Assembly (NCBI RefSeq): GCF_000155675.2
Contig: NC_020911.1
Span: 2,284,501 to 2,348,500, forward strand
Origin: Octadecabacter antarcticus 307
GTDB taxonomy: Bacteria; Pseudomonadota; Alphaproteobacteria; Rhodobacterales; Rhodobacteraceae
Length of the DNA stretch: 64,000 bases
Direction of reading: 5' to 3'
The notes under the pieces were generated by a model, which did not search any database, was not told where the DNA came from, and was given only the letters and a program-made list of their open reading frames with translations. The position numbers were made by a program, and so were the translations under genes. Positions 37,068-47,115 of this stretch are shown here, in pieces (the stretch's first letter is position 1; each line of letters starts with the position of its first letter).

Positions 37068-38387
37068 TCAGCGCTCCAAAGCGGATTTAAGTGCGTGATA
37101 GGAGGCTTTTGGGGTGCGTTTCAAGGTGTCAAAGTCGATATGTATAAGCCCGAAGCGCTTTCCGTACCCCAAAGCCCATTCATAATTGTCCAAAAGGGAC
37201 CATAAGAAAAAACCATGAACGGGGGCTCCATCGTCAATTGCGCGCAAAACGGCGGCGATGTGGACGTTCACATATGCGATGCGTTCGGGGTCATTGACGA
37301 TGCCATTTTTAATTACATCGGCGTTTGACATGCCGTTTTCAGTGACGAACAGCGGAAGGTTGCCAGTGTATTCGCGCGCGGTCCTGATGAGAAAGTTGTA
37401 CAGCCCCTCAGGGTAGATTTCCCAACCCATTTGCGTCTTTGGCAGGGGCCCTTCGACAGTTTTGTGGGACGGCCAAGGTCCATCGGTGGGCGCGATGTTT
37501 GATCGGGTGTAATAATTTAAACCGACCCAATCCAAGGGCGCTTGGATCGTAGTAAAATCGTCTTGCCAGCGGTCCGGCATGTGGGGGCCGAGGCCCTCCA
37601 TCACGTTTGTGGGGTAGGTTCCCTTGAACACGCCATCCATAAAGAAGCGGTTGTAATATCCATCATATAGGTCAGCGGCGGTGCGCGATTGCGCGCTTTC
37701 GTCCGCAGGATTGGCCCATTCAAAATTGAAAACGCCACCCAAGTTGGACATGCCAAGTTCGCGCATCGTGTTGATTGCGGTCCCGTGTGCCACAAGAATG
37801 TGGTGCATGGCGCGGGCCGTAGCGCGGATATCGCGCAGGCCCGGTGCGTGGGCGCCAACAGAATGTGACAACCAACCGACGCACCACGGTTCATTGATCG
37901 GGGCGACGGCGGTCATGCGATCGCCGATGCGCCCCATAATGCAGGCGGTGTAATCACCGAACCATTTTGGCATATCCGCGCTGCGCCAACCGCCTTTGTC
38001 GGCCAATTCTGATGGCAATTCCCAATGATACAGCGTCGCGTAGGGTGCCAACCCGCGTTCCAACATGACGTCGGTCAGGCGGTCGTAGAAATCCAGACCT
38101 TTGACATTCGGGGTTACACCGTCAGGCATGACCCGTGCCCATAACGTTGAAAAGCGGTAGGCGTCAAACCCTGCTGCTGCCATAAGATCGAGGTCTTCTT
38201 CGTACCGATTGTAGTGATCACAGGCCAACTGGCCGTGTTCGCTGCGCACAACATTTCCAGGGGTGGTAGCAAAAGTGTCCCAATGGGTTGATCCTGCGCC
38301 ACCCACGGCGTGGCCTTCGATTTGGTAGGCGGACGTGGCGGCCCCAAAGACAAAATCTTCTGGAAAATCTGAGCGTTTGAAATTCAT
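37068..38387 (-). CDS. Family GH1 beta-glucosidase
   Basis: Retaining glycosidase of 439 residues. FPEDFVFGAATSAYQIEG is the classic GH1 N-terminal signature. The acid/base glutamate is in VAPINEPWCVGWL and the nucleophile in PLFVTENGMSNADV; GFFLWSLLDNYEWALGYGKRFGLIHID closes the barrel. The ATG at 38387 has AAAGG five bases before it; a longer frame overlapping aglR is unsupported. With no signal peptide it acts on imported disaccharides. It sits between aglR and glk on one transcript. Confidence 0.93.
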   Translation of the reverse strand: MNFKRSDFPEDFVFGAATSAYQIEGHAVGGAGSTHWDTFATTPGNVVRSEHGQLACDHYNRYEEDLDLMAAAGFDAYRFSTLWARVMPDGVTPNVKGLDFYDRLTDVMLERGLAPYATLYHWELPSELADKGGWRSADMPKWFGDYTACIMGRIGDRMTAVAPINEPWCVGWLSHSVGAHAPGLRDIRATARAMHHILVAHGTAINTMRELGMSNLGGVFNFEWANPADESAQSRTAADLYDGYYNRFFMDGVFKGTYPTNVMEGLGPHMPDRWQDDFTTIQAPLDWVGLNYYTRSNIAPTDGPWPSHKTVEGPLPKTQMGWEIYPEGLYNFLIRTAREYTGNLPLFVTENGMSNADVIKNGIVNDPERIAYVNVHIAAVLRAIDDGAPVHGFFLWSLLDNYEWALGYGKRFGLIHIDFDTLKRTPKASYHALKSALER

Positions 38388-38401
38388 GTTGGCCTTTCTG
38401 G

Positions 38402-39442
38402 TCAGGCGGGGTCGGACGTGGCGGGGGCAGGGCCCGTGGAACAACCGACGGTCAATTCAACCTCAAGCAATCGATGTTGAGGCGGGGCGTCGGGGTTGTT
38501 GATTTGTGCGAGAAGCATTTCTGACAGCGCGCGTCCGGCGTCGCGTACAGAAGATCGTGTCGCAGTGAAAATTGGCACGTCAGCACCGTTCGCCAGATAC
38601 GAAAGCCCGTCATCATAAGTAATGATCGAAATATCGCGGCCCATCTGTAGTCCGCGTTCATCAAGGGCGCGGCGCACGCCCAAGGCGGAGATGATTGACG
38701 AGACAAGGAGCGCTGTTGGCGGTCGCGATTGCCCCAGCAGTTCCACCGCTGAGGCATAGCCAAACGCTTCGGTCATTTCATTGCTGCGCAACAAGGTGGG
38801 ATCAGGTGCGACATCGCGCGCGCTCAGTGCGTCTTCATATCCGCTGCGACGACGGTGCGCGAAATCCATCGTTTCCAGCCCGTTGATGAGCGCAATACGC
38901 TTATGGCCCAGATCAAGCAGAAATTCAGTGGCGCGCCGAAATGCGCTGCGGTTGTTCACATCCAGCCAACTGTAGTCTGTGTCGATACCAGATGCGCGGC
39001 CATGGACGACAAACGGTAGGCCAATTTCATCCAATAGGGCGATGCGGGTGTCGTTCATCTTTGGTCCATGCAGAATAACGCCATCTACGGTGCCGCGGGT
39101 TTTAAAGGCGCGGTAGACTTTTTCTTCGTTGGCATCGTCGATGATCGACAGCACCATTTCATAATTGTTACGCGCGTAAACTTCGCCTGCTCCGGCAATG
39201 AAATCGCCAAAGATTGGATTGACCATTTCATGTTGATTGGCGATTGGAATCACATGGCCAATCGCATTGGCGCGCCCCGTCGCGAGGCCTTTGGCACGGG
39301 CGTTCGGAGTATAATTATATTTTGCAGCAACGTCGAGGATCTTTTTACGGGTGGCCTCATTAACCTCGGGGTAGCCGTTCAACGCGCGGCTGACGGTCGT
39401 CTGGGATAGTCCCAGAATTTCTGAAAGGCCCTTAAGGTTCAT
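38402..39442 (-). CDS. aglR: LacI-family regulator of alpha-glucoside use
   Basis: A 346-residue LacI repressor. The N-terminal helix-turn-helix reads LKGLSEILGLSQTTVSRALNGYPEVNEATRKKI, followed by ARGLATGRANAIG and a periplasmic-binding-type sugar domain. It is divergent from aglE, the standard agl layout in Rhodobacteraceae. Palindromes of the AAAGCGCTTT type lie before both its own start and aglE, so autoregulation and repression of the transport operon are expected. Confidence 0.9.
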   Translation of the reverse strand: MNLKGLSEILGLSQTTVSRALNGYPEVNEATRKKILDVAAKYNYTPNARAKGLATGRANAIGHVIPIANQHEMVNPIFGDFIAGAGEVYARNNYEMVLSIIDDANEEKVYRAFKTRGTVDGVILHGPKMNDTRIALLDEIGLPFVVHGRASGIDTDYSWLDVNNRSAFRRATEFLLDLGHKRIALINGLETMDFAHRRRSGYEDALSARDVAPDPTLLRSNEMTEAFGYASAVELLGQSRPPTALLVSSIISALGVRRALDERGLQMGRDISIITYDDGLSYLANGADVPIFTATRSSVRDAGRALSEMLLAQINNPDAPPQHRLLEVELTVGCSTGPAPATSDPA

Positions 39443-39451
39443 ACGTTTTTT

Positions 39452-39465
39452 CCAAACCGCTTTGA
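39452..39465 (-). promoter_or_regulatory. AglR operator near its own gene
   Basis: CCAAACCGCTTTGA lies just ahead of the aglR start codon. It matches the perfect operator at 39606 except for the two central and one outer positions. Its place over the 5' leader suits autorepression. Confidence 0.6.
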
Positions 39466-39605
39466 ATGATCACTGCGCGGTGATTTTGACCCTTAGGGTC
39501 GCTGAAAGCAACTGTCTTATCGTAGTTTTAATATTAAACGCAGCATTTTGACACCTGCGCTAGAATGGTTGACTCTACAGGGGAAATCTAGCAAGTTCAG
39601 ATTAT

Positions 39606-39619
39606 CCAAAGCGCTTTGG
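39606..39619 (+). promoter_or_regulatory. AglR operator ahead of aglE
   Basis: CCAAAGCGCTTTGG is a perfect 14-base palindrome with the CG centre typical of LacI-family sites. It lies 67 bases before the aglE ATG and downstream of a TTGACT -35 candidate at 39569-39574. Confidence 0.8.
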
Positions 39620-39685
39620 TTATTTTTCGCGTGGAAAGTTTCAGAATAAGGCAGCGCGCAAAATGCGCTGTCAGGGAGGACTACC

Positions 39686-41044
39686 ATGAGAAACTCTTTG
39701 TATTTATGCGCCGCTGCTGTCGCGTTGAGCACTGGATTGGCACATGCCGACGGGCATCAGCCATTCGCAGTTGGCGAGGGCGATTTTAGCTGGGATTCAT
39801 ACGGGACCTATGTGGCAGGCGCGCCTGATCTAAGCGGTCAGACTGTGACGATCTTTGGCCCGTGGCTTAGTCCGGAGGCTGAAGTTTTTACGAGCATGCT
39901 GACATATTTCGAAGACGCGACTGGTGCGGATGCGACTTATACCGGATCTGACAGTTTTGAGCAGCAGATCGTCATTGACGCCGAAGCAGGCTCTCCACCA
40001 AATATTGCTGTGTTCCCACAACCCGGTCTGGCTGCAAGCCTTGCAGCGCAGGGTCTTTTAGAACCACTTGGCGCAGAGTCTGCGGGATGGGTTGACGACA
40101 ACTACGCGGCTGGATCGTCTTGGGTTGATCTGGGCACATACGCCGACGCGTCTGGTGATGACCAGTTCTACGGTTTCTTCTTCAACGTAAACGTCAAATC
40201 GCTGGTTTGGTATGTGCCTGAAAAATTCGAAGACGCGGGCTATGACGTGCCTGAGACCATGGAAGAACTGATCGCATTGTCCGAGCAGATCATCGCAGAC
40301 GGTGAAACACCGTGGTGTATCGGTCTGGGTTCTGGTGCGGCAACGGGCTGGGTCGCGACAGACTGGGTCGAAGACATCATGCTTCGCACGCAGACCCCTG
40401 AAACATACGACATGTGGGTGTCCAACGAGATTCCGTTCAACGACCCGAAAGTTGTTGAAGCCATCGAAACGTTCGGCATGTTTGCCAAGAACGATGATAT
40501 GGTTTCCGGCGGGTCCGGTGCTGTTGGAACGACAGATTTTCGTGACAGCCCTGCAGGTATGTTCAGCTCTCCAGCGCAGTGTTACATGCACCGTCAGGCG
40601 TCTTTCGCACCGGCGTTCTTCCCAGAAGGCACCGAGCTTGGCACTGATGCCGACTTCTTCTACTTCCCATCCTTTGTGGGCAAAGACCTCGGTAATCCTG
40701 TCTTGGGTGGTGGTACGTTGCTGGCTGTGACGGATGCCAATGACGCGACAATGGCGTTAATGGATTTCCTGAAAACGCCGATCGCACATGAGATCATGAT
40801 GGCGCAAACTGGCTTTTTGACACCACACACCGGCGTCAATTTGGCGACGTACATGGACGACACTCTGCGCGGTCAGGGCGAAATTCTGCAAAACGCAACG
40901 ACGTTCCGCTTCGATGCCTCCGACTTGATGCCTGGCGCGATTGGGGCCGGCACGTTTTGGACCGGCATGGTTGACTACGTCGGTGGAGCATCCGCGCAAG
41001 ACGTGGCCGATGCGATCCAGTCAAGCTGGGACGCGATCAAGTAA
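39686..41044 (+). CDS. aglE: Alpha-glucoside ABC transporter substrate-binding protein
   Basis: Periplasmic binding protein of 452 residues with signal peptide MRNSLYLCAAAVALSTGLAHA. Family 1 solute-binding blocks include GQTVTIFGPWLSPEAEVF, YTGSDSFEQQIVIDAEAGSPPNIAVFPQPG, YYGFFFNV-like FYGFFFNVNVKSLVWYVP and TPWCIGLGSGAATGW. AglE binds maltose, trehalose or sucrose types of sugar. GGGAGGA lies ahead of the ATG. It heads aglEFGAK, and a stable hairpin after it should raise its level over the permeases. Confidence 0.93.
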   Translation: MRNSLYLCAAAVALSTGLAHADGHQPFAVGEGDFSWDSYGTYVAGAPDLSGQTVTIFGPWLSPEAEVFTSMLTYFEDATGADATYTGSDSFEQQIVIDAEAGSPPNIAVFPQPGLAASLAAQGLLEPLGAESAGWVDDNYAAGSSWVDLGTYADASGDDQFYGFFFNVNVKSLVWYVPEKFEDAGYDVPETMEELIALSEQIIADGETPWCIGLGSGAATGWVATDWVEDIMLRTQTPETYDMWVSNEIPFNDPKVVEAIETFGMFAKNDDMVSGGSGAVGTTDFRDSPAGMFSSPAQCYMHRQASFAPAFFPEGTELGTDADFFYFPSFVGKDLGNPVLGGGTLLAVTDANDATMALMDFLKTPIAHEIMMAQTGFLTPHTGVNLATYMDDTLRGQGEILQNATTFRFDASDLMPGAIGAGTFWTGMVDYVGGASAQDVADAIQSSWDAIK

Positions 41045-41060
41045 GTGATCTGACACCAAT

Positions 41061-41088
41061 GGCGGCCCTTCGAGGAAGAGGGGCCGCC
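41061..41088 (+). terminator. Attenuating hairpin between aglE and aglF
   Basis: GGCGGCCC pairs perfectly with GGGCCGCC over a 12-base loop, followed by GTATTCGACTTTT. A stem of this kind after the binding-protein gene usually protects its mRNA end or stops part of the transcription. Confidence 0.7.
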
Positions 41089-41137
41089 GTATTCGACTTT
41101 TAGTCAGATTTAGTTAACTTCTAGGGGGAGCAGGTCC

Positions 41138-42145
41138 ATGCATCCAGCAGTGCTCGGATTGATCACAATCGTTTTCGGCGTGGGCGGCTGTGTCGGTTAT
41201 TTCTACGGCGCAAACCTGTTCCTTGATAAAGTTCTGTACCCGGCCAGCGGTCCGAAAGCAGGGCGCAACATCAACCGCGCCAACCGAATCCGCCCGTGGG
41301 TTTTTTTTGGGCCTGCGATTTTGGCGCTGGGGCTGTATCTCGCTTATCCTGTGGTGGCGACGTTCATTTTGAGCTTTCAAGAAAGACTCCCTGGCGATGC
41401 GCACGTTTTCGTCGGTTTTGAGAATTACACCAAGATGTTTGCTGAACCGAAATTTGCAGAAGCCGTGTTCAACAATGTGTTGTGGCTGACTGTGGTCCCT
41501 GCGGCGGCGACGGGTTTTGGCCTTTTGGCAGCGCAGCTGACCGACCGTCTCAGCTGGGGCAACATATCAAAATCCATCATTTTTATGCCCATGGCGATTT
41601 CATTCGTTGGTGCGGCGGTGATTTTCAAACTGGTCTATGAGGCCCGCCCAGAAGACGTAGCGCAGATCGGTATTCTCAATCATCTTTACTTGTTATCTGG
41701 CGGCGCTGAACCGCAGCAATGGCTGACGATCCCGTTCTGGAATTCGTTTTTCCTGATGGCGGTGCTGATCTGGATTCAGACCGGTTTTGCCATGGTGATC
41801 CTGTCGGCGGCGCTGCGCGGTATTCCGGAAGAAACTGTCGAAGCGGCAATTGTGGACGGTGCAAACCCGTTCCAGATTTTCTTTAAGATCAAAGTGCCGC
41901 AGATCATGGGCACGATTGTGGTGGTCTGGACGACCATTACAATTGCGACGCTCAAGGTCTTTGACATCGTGTTCGCGATGACGAACGGCCAGTGGGAAAC
42001 GCAAGTTTTGGCCAACTACATGTATGACAAATTGTTCGTGGCGCAGGATTGGGGCATGGGGTCGGCGGCTGCGATGATTATCATGCTGCTGGTCACACCG
42101 ATCCTTGTGTGGAACGTCTACAATGCCCGTAAGGAGATGCGCTGA
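41138..42145 (+). CDS. aglF: Alpha-glucoside ABC transporter permease
   Basis: Inner-membrane permease of 335 residues of the MalF type. It has a first helix at residues 5-25 and further helices from 50. The EAA loop is EETVEAAIVDGANPFQIFFKIKVPQI, near residue 230. VYNARKEMR ends the chain. It forms the channel with AglG and is powered by AglK. The next gene starts 28 bases on. Confidence 0.92.
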   Translation: MHPAVLGLITIVFGVGGCVGYFYGANLFLDKVLYPASGPKAGRNINRANRIRPWVFFGPAILALGLYLAYPVVATFILSFQERLPGDAHVFVGFENYTKMFAEPKFAEAVFNNVLWLTVVPAAATGFGLLAAQLTDRLSWGNISKSIIFMPMAISFVGAAVIFKLVYEARPEDVAQIGILNHLYLLSGGAEPQQWLTIPFWNSFFLMAVLIWIQTGFAMVILSAALRGIPEETVEAAIVDGANPFQIFFKIKVPQIMGTIVVVWTTITIATLKVFDIVFAMTNGQWETQVLANYMYDKLFVAQDWGMGSAAAMIIMLLVTPILVWNVYNARKEMR

Positions 42146-42172
42146 TGGCCCTCTGCCGGACAGGAGAAAATC

Positions 42173-43432
42173 ATGGATAGCATGGCAGGAAGAAAGCCCG
42201 CAGTCGTTTGGGCCCTAAATATCTCAGTCGTGTTGCTGACGTTGTTGTGGCTGTTCCCGACGATGGGTCTGTTCGTCAGCTCGTTCCGCACGAGCGAACA
42301 AATCACGGCATCGGGCTGGTGGTCATCCATGTTCCCCGCAGAACAAACCCTGCAACTTCGCGCACTTGATCCTGAAGATAACCGGATCGAAACATCCGCA
42401 GGGGTTTTCGTGGTCGAAGGGTCGGCGTTTGACGAAGGGATGGACGCAGTCGAGATTGACAGTTGGGGCACATCATCGCGTGCATTATATGCTTATTCAG
42501 CGGGCGACGTGGCTGATTTGGGTGATGGCGAAACATTTACGCTGAAGGCTGATGGCACGTATGTCTGGCAGGGTGATGGCGATCAAATCAGTGGACGCGC
42601 CCAGCGGTTTTTCTTCACAGCGACAATCCCACCTGATTTCACGCTCTCGAATTACGACCAAGTGTTGTTGGACGAACAGAACTCAGAAGGTATGGCAAAG
42701 GCGTTCTTTAACACGCTGACGGTTGTGATCCCTGCGACGATCATCCCAATCTTGATTGCGGCATTTGCCGCCTACGCTTTGGCATGGATGGAATTCCCTG
42801 GACGCGCGTTGTTGGTTGCGACGGTCGTCGGCCTGTTGGTCGTGCCGCTGCAGCTTGCGCTTATCCCGTTGCTGACATTCCACGTCGGCGCGATGGAGCT
42901 TTTGACATCTGTGATGGGGCCGGTTGATGAAGACAGTAAACTGACCGGTGTTAACTGGTTCGGCAATTGATTTGGCATGTCGGAGGGTGAAAAAATCGCT
43001 GGCAAAGGCTACTTCGGCGTATGGTTGGCGCACACGGGATTTGGCCTGCCACTGGCGATTTATCTGCTACGCAATTACATGGTCGGCCTGCCGCGTGATA
43101 TCATCGAAAATGCCCGCGTCGATGGCGCGACTGAGTTCCAGATTTTCACCAAGATTATTCTGCCGCTCAGCTTTCCCGCACTCGCATCGTTTGCGATTTT
43201 CCAGTTCCTGTGGACCTGGAATGACCTGTTGGTGGCCTTGGTGTTCTTGATCGACAGTTCCGGCAACACGACCGTCATGACCAAGCAGATTGTTGAATTG
43301 CTCGGCACGCGGGGCGGCGATTGGGAAATCCTTGCGACATCTGCGTTCGTGTCGATTGCGGTGCCTTTGTTGGTGTTCTTCATGATGCAAAAATATCTGG
43401 TGCGCGGTCTGTTGGCCGGCTCCGTCAAGTAA
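42173..43432 (+). pseudogene. aglG: Alpha-glucoside ABC transporter permease interrupted by in-frame TGA
   Basis: MalG-type permease of 419 codons broken at codon 266 by TGA (42968-42970). The frame is unchanged on both sides: before it KLTGVNWFGN, after it FGMSEGEKIAGKGYFGVWLAHTGFGLPLAIYLLRNYMVG. The EAA loop NARVDGATEFQIFTKIILPLSFPALASFAIF lies in the second part, so the upstream product alone cannot couple to AglK. A large periplasmic insertion between helices 1 and 2 is normal for AglG. All neighbours are intact, so the change is very recent, a sequencing error, or read through; TGG to TGA is the simplest origin. Confidence 0.85.
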
Positions 43433-43453
43433 CCCCAAGGGAGAGCCCTGAAT

Positions 43454-45115
43454 ATGAGCAAGATGGACCTAATCATGAGCGATGCACGCTTGGAAAAAGA
43501 CAAAGACTGGTGGCGTGGTGCGGTAATCTATCAGATCTATCCGCGCAGCTATCAAGACAGCGATGGCGACGGCATTGGCGATCTTGCGGGCATTGTGCAG
43601 CGCATTCCGTATATCGCGTCGCTGGGCGTCGATGCAATCTGGATTTCACCATTCTTCACCTCGCCGATGAAGGACTTTGGCTACGACGTCAGCAATTATT
43701 GTGATGTAGATCCGATGTTCGGTTCGATGGGTGATTTCAACGCTGTTGTGTTGGCGGCGCACCAACATGGGCTAAAGATCATGATTGATCTGGTGCTGTC
43801 ACATACGTCCGATCAACATCCGTGGTTCCAGCAAAGCCGTGTGAGCCGCGACAACGATAAATCCGACTGGTATGTCTGGGCTGACCCCAAAGAAGACGGC
43901 ACGCCGCCCAACAATTGGTTGTCGATTTTTGGTGGGTCTGGTTGGCAATGGAGCGGTGAGCGTGAGCAGTATTTCTTGCACAACTTCCTATCATCGCAAC
44001 CGGACCTGAATTTTCACGAACCTGTCGTGCAGACTGCGTTGCTTGATGTGGCTGGGTTCTGGCTGGATCGAGGGGTGGACGGGTTCCGCCTTGATACGAT
44101 CAATTTCTATGTGCACGACAAGCAGTTGCGGTCTAACCCGCCGCTGCCGCGCGAACAGCGCAATTCGACCATCGCGCCGTCCGTGAACCCATACAATCAC
44201 CAACTGCATCTCTATTCCAAGAACCAGCCCGAAAACCTGGACTTTCTGCGTAAACTGCGCGGCGTTATGGAACCTTATAACGCCGCCGCCGTCGGCGAGG
44301 TCGGGGACGCACAGCGTGGCATCGAGATTATGGGCGAGTACACGGCCGGTGATGACCTGATGCAGATGTGCTATGCGTTCGAATTCCTTGCCAACGTCCG
44401 CCCGACGGCTGCTGACATTGAAACGGTCATGGCGCGCGTGGACAAACATGCCTCTGACGGTTGGGCCTGCTGGGCGTTTTCCAACCACGACGTTAAGCGC
44501 CATGCGACCCGTTGGGACGTGCCTGATGCGGGTCTGCGCCTGATGACGACGCTGATGATGTGTCTGCGCGGGTCAGCCTGTATTTATCAGGGCGAAGAGC
44601 TTGGTCTTCAAGAAGCTGATGTCGCTTTTCGTGATCTGCAGGACCCCTACGGGATTGAGTTCTGGCCAGAGTTCAAGGGCCGCGATGGGTGCCGCACGCC
44701 AATGGTGTGGGAGGCGTCCAACGCCAATGGCGGGTTCAGCACCGCTGAAAAGCCGTGGTTGCCTTTCAGCCACGAGCACGCCCAGATGTGCGTCGCGGTT
44801 CAGGAAGAAAACCCTGATGCGCTGATCCACCATTACCGACGCGCCATTGCGCTACGCCGCGCCCACCCGGGTTTGGCCAAGGGTGATCACGATGGCGTCA
44901 AAGCAAGCGGCAACGTGGTTCATTTCACCCGTACACATGACGGTGTTGACATCTTTTGTGCATTTAATTTGGGTGACAAACCGGCGGTTCTGGCAATGCC
45001 GGATGGTATATTCACCGCGATTGCGCTCAATTTGGGCGGAGTGGACACACCGCGCGGAGACACGCTCATACTTGGTCCATGGCAGGCTTATATTGCAACT
45101 GCGGCGCGCACTTAA
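43454..45115 (+). CDS. aglA: Family GH13 alpha-glucosidase
   Basis: Cytosolic alpha-glucosidase of 553 residues. It reads WWRGAVIYQIYPRSYQDSDGDGIGDLAGI, DLVLSHTSDQHPWF, GVDGFRLDTINFYVHD (nucleophile aspartate), AAVGEVGDA (acid/base glutamate) and WAFSNHDVKRHATRW (transition-state aspartate). It hydrolyses imported alpha-glucosides; glucose then passes to Glk. There is no signal peptide. It follows aglG by 21 bases and precedes aglK by 18. Confidence 0.94.
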   Translation: MSKMDLIMSDARLEKDKDWWRGAVIYQIYPRSYQDSDGDGIGDLAGIVQRIPYIASLGVDAIWISPFFTSPMKDFGYDVSNYCDVDPMFGSMGDFNAVVLAAHQHGLKIMIDLVLSHTSDQHPWFQQSRVSRDNDKSDWYVWADPKEDGTPPNNWLSIFGGSGWQWSGEREQYFLHNFLSSQPDLNFHEPVVQTALLDVAGFWLDRGVDGFRLDTINFYVHDKQLRSNPPLPREQRNSTIAPSVNPYNHQLHLYSKNQPENLDFLRKLRGVMEPYNAAAVGEVGDAQRGIEIMGEYTAGDDLMQMCYAFEFLANVRPTAADIETVMARVDKHASDGWACWAFSNHDVKRHATRWDVPDAGLRLMTTLMMCLRGSACIYQGEELGLQEADVAFRDLQDPYGIEFWPEFKGRDGCRTPMVWEASNANGGFSTAEKPWLPFSHEHAQMCVAVQEENPDALIHHYRRAIALRRAHPGLAKGDHDGVKASGNVVHFTRTHDGVDIFCAFNLGDKPAVLAMPDGIFTAIALNLGGVDTPRGDTLILGPWQAYIATAART

Positions 45116-45133
45116 TCAATAGAAGGGACACAG

Positions 45134-46246
45134 ATGGCTGATCTCAAACTGACGAATGTTGCCAAAACATATGGTGGCGCGATTGATGTTCTGAAGAACA
45201 TTAACCTCGACATCAAAACTGGTGAATTGATCGTGTTTGTGGGGCCGTCAGGCTGCGGCAAATCTACCTTGCTGCGGATGATTGCGGGCTTGGAAAAGAT
45301 CACCAGTGGTGAGTTGCAGATCGATGGACAGATCGTCAACGATGTGCCGCCCGCACAGCGCGGCATCGCAATGGTATTCCAATCCTACGCGCTTTATCCG
45401 CACATGACGGTGCGCGACAACATGAGCTTTGCGATGAAACTGGCCAAAAAGCCAAAGCATGAAATCGAAGCATCAATTGCGAATGTCGCGAAGATTTTGC
45501 AACTTGAAGATTATCTTGATCGCCTGCCCAAAGCGTTGTCCGGCGGGCAACGCCAGCGTGTGGCGATTGGCCGGTCTATTGTGCGCGACCCAAAGGTGTA
45601 TTTGTTCGATGAACCGCTGTCGAACTTGGACGCGGCGTTGCGCGTTGCGACACGGATCGAAATTGCACAACTAAAAGAATCCATGCCGGAGTCCACGATG
45701 ATCTACGTCACCCACGATCAGGTCGAAGCGATGACTTTGGCGACGCGCATTGTGGTTTTGGCAAACAAAGGCATCGCGCAGGTTGGAACGCCACTGGATT
45801 TATACGAACGCCCCGAGAACGAATTCGTGGCGCAATTCATTGGGTCCCCTGCGATGAACCTGCTGTCCGGTGAAATTGTGAAAACTGGCCCACAGACCAA
45901 GGTGAAATTGCACGGTGGCGGTGTCGTTGTCTCAGCCGTGCCGACGCAGACCGCCGATAAGGGGCTGAAAGTTAACATCGGCATCCGCCCCGAAGACATG
46001 ATTTCTACTACAGGTGATGAATATGCGTTTGAGGGTAAGGTTAACATCACCGAAGCCTTGGGCGAGGTCACGTTGTTGTATTTCGACAAGGTTGGCGACA
46101 ATGACGCGGTGATTGGCAAACTGCCGGGCATTCATGCGGATTTGCGCGCAACATCGGTTCGCATGGTGGCCGCCCCTGAAAAGGTTCAGATATTCCACAA
46201 AGGGCAGTCACTTCTTTATCGATCATGCGATGGGGCGGAATCGTGA
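45134..46246 (+). CDS. aglK: Alpha-glucoside ABC transporter ATPase
   Basis: A 370-residue MalK-type ATPase. It has Walker A GPSGCGKST, the Q-loop in MVFQSYALYPHMTV, signature LSGGQRQRVAIGRSIV, Walker B VYLFDEPLSNLD, the switch histidine in YVTHDQVEAM, and a C-terminal OB-type regulatory region from about 240 (IGIRPEDM). It energises AglFG, and may serve other sugar importers in the cell. Confidence 0.93.
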   Translation: MADLKLTNVAKTYGGAIDVLKNINLDIKTGELIVFVGPSGCGKSTLLRMIAGLEKITSGELQIDGQIVNDVPPAQRGIAMVFQSYALYPHMTVRDNMSFAMKLAKKPKHEIEASIANVAKILQLEDYLDRLPKALSGGQRQRVAIGRSIVRDPKVYLFDEPLSNLDAALRVATRIEIAQLKESMPESTMIYVTHDQVEAMTLATRIVVLANKGIAQVGTPLDLYERPENEFVAQFIGSPAMNLLSGEIVKTGPQTKVKLHGGGVVVSAVPTQTADKGLKVNIGIRPEDMISTTGDEYAFEGKVNITEALGEVTLLYFDKVGDNDAVIGKLPGIHADLRATSVRMVAAPEKVQIFHKGQSLLYRSCDGAES

Positions 46247-46314
46247 ACGGGGTGGCGTGTTAGCGTGATTGCGGTGGGCCTTTACGTGCGTTCGACAGAC
46301 AGGTAGTCGGGTGC

Positions 46315-47049
46315 ATGGCAAACAAACCAACATCACGGATCGGTAAGAACAGCAGCGGGCGTGGTCAACGCGATCTCACTGTTAAGGTGAAATCGGCGCG
46401 TGGGCGCAAGATGTCGTCGACGTTGTGGTTACAGCGTCAGTTGAATGACCCCTATGTGGTGCGCGCCAAGGCCGATGGATATCGCGGGCGTGCAGCCTAT
46501 AAGATACTAGAGTTAAACGATAAGTTCGACTTCTTTACGCCAGGTAAACGTGTTGTTGACTTAGGCGCGGCCCCGGGTGGCTGGATTCAGATCGCTGTGC
46601 CCAAGGTCAATGCCTTGGGTGAGCGTAAAGGCAAACCTATCGGCACGATCCTTGGTATTGATCTGCAAGAGATGGAGCCGATCGCAGGATCTGAGCTTCA
46701 TGTCCTCGATTTCATGGAAGATGACGCTGATCAAAAGGTCAAAGACTGGCTGGGCGGTAAGGCGGATATTGTGTTGTCAGACATGGCGGCGTCTGCGTCG
46801 GGCCACAAACAAACCGACCACAACCGCATTATGGCGCTGTGCGAAGCGGCGGCGTATTTTGCGTTTGACGTGCTTGAAGAGGGCGGCGTGTTTGTCGCCA
46901 AGGTTTTGGCAGGGGGTGCTGAAGCAGATTTGCAGCGCTTGTTGAAGATCAACTTCAAGAAAGTTCAATACGTCAAACCGCCGGCATCACGGTCCGACAG
47001 TTCTGAAAAGTTTGTGGTTGCCACCGGCTTTCGCGGCGGATCTGCTTGA
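46315..47049 (+). CDS. rlmE: 23S rRNA 2'-O-ribose methyltransferase RlmE (FtsJ)
   Basis: Enzyme of 244 residues that methylates U2552 of 23S rRNA. It shows [14 protein letters not shown] [14 protein letters not shown], the SAM motif [37 protein letters not shown] and [12 protein letters not shown], giving the K-D-K-E catalytic set, and ends [18 protein letters not shown]. The basic N-terminus ([18 protein letters not shown]) is typical of alphaproteobacterial forms. Confidence 0.94.
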   Translation: MANKPTSRIGKNSSGRGQRDLTVKVKSARGRKMSSTLWLQRQLNDPYVVRAKADGYRGRAAYKILELNDKFDFFTPGKRVVDLGAAPGGWIQIAVPKVNALGERKGKPIGTILGIDLQEMEPIAGSELHVLDFMEDDADQKVKDWLGGKADIVLSDMAASASGHKQTDHNRIMALCEAAAYFAFDVLEEGGVFVAKVLAGGAEADLQRLLKINFKKVQYVKPPASRSDSSEKFVVATGFRGGSA

Positions 47050-47115
47050 CGTTATGAACAGGCGGCCTAGTCTTGGCGCTCAATTCATGACGCAACGAAC
47101 CACTACGGGGAATAG

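Noticed and set aside
42173..43432. aglG as two separate genes
   Set aside because: Both parts share one frame and together make one MalG-type permease; the second part has no proper start signal.
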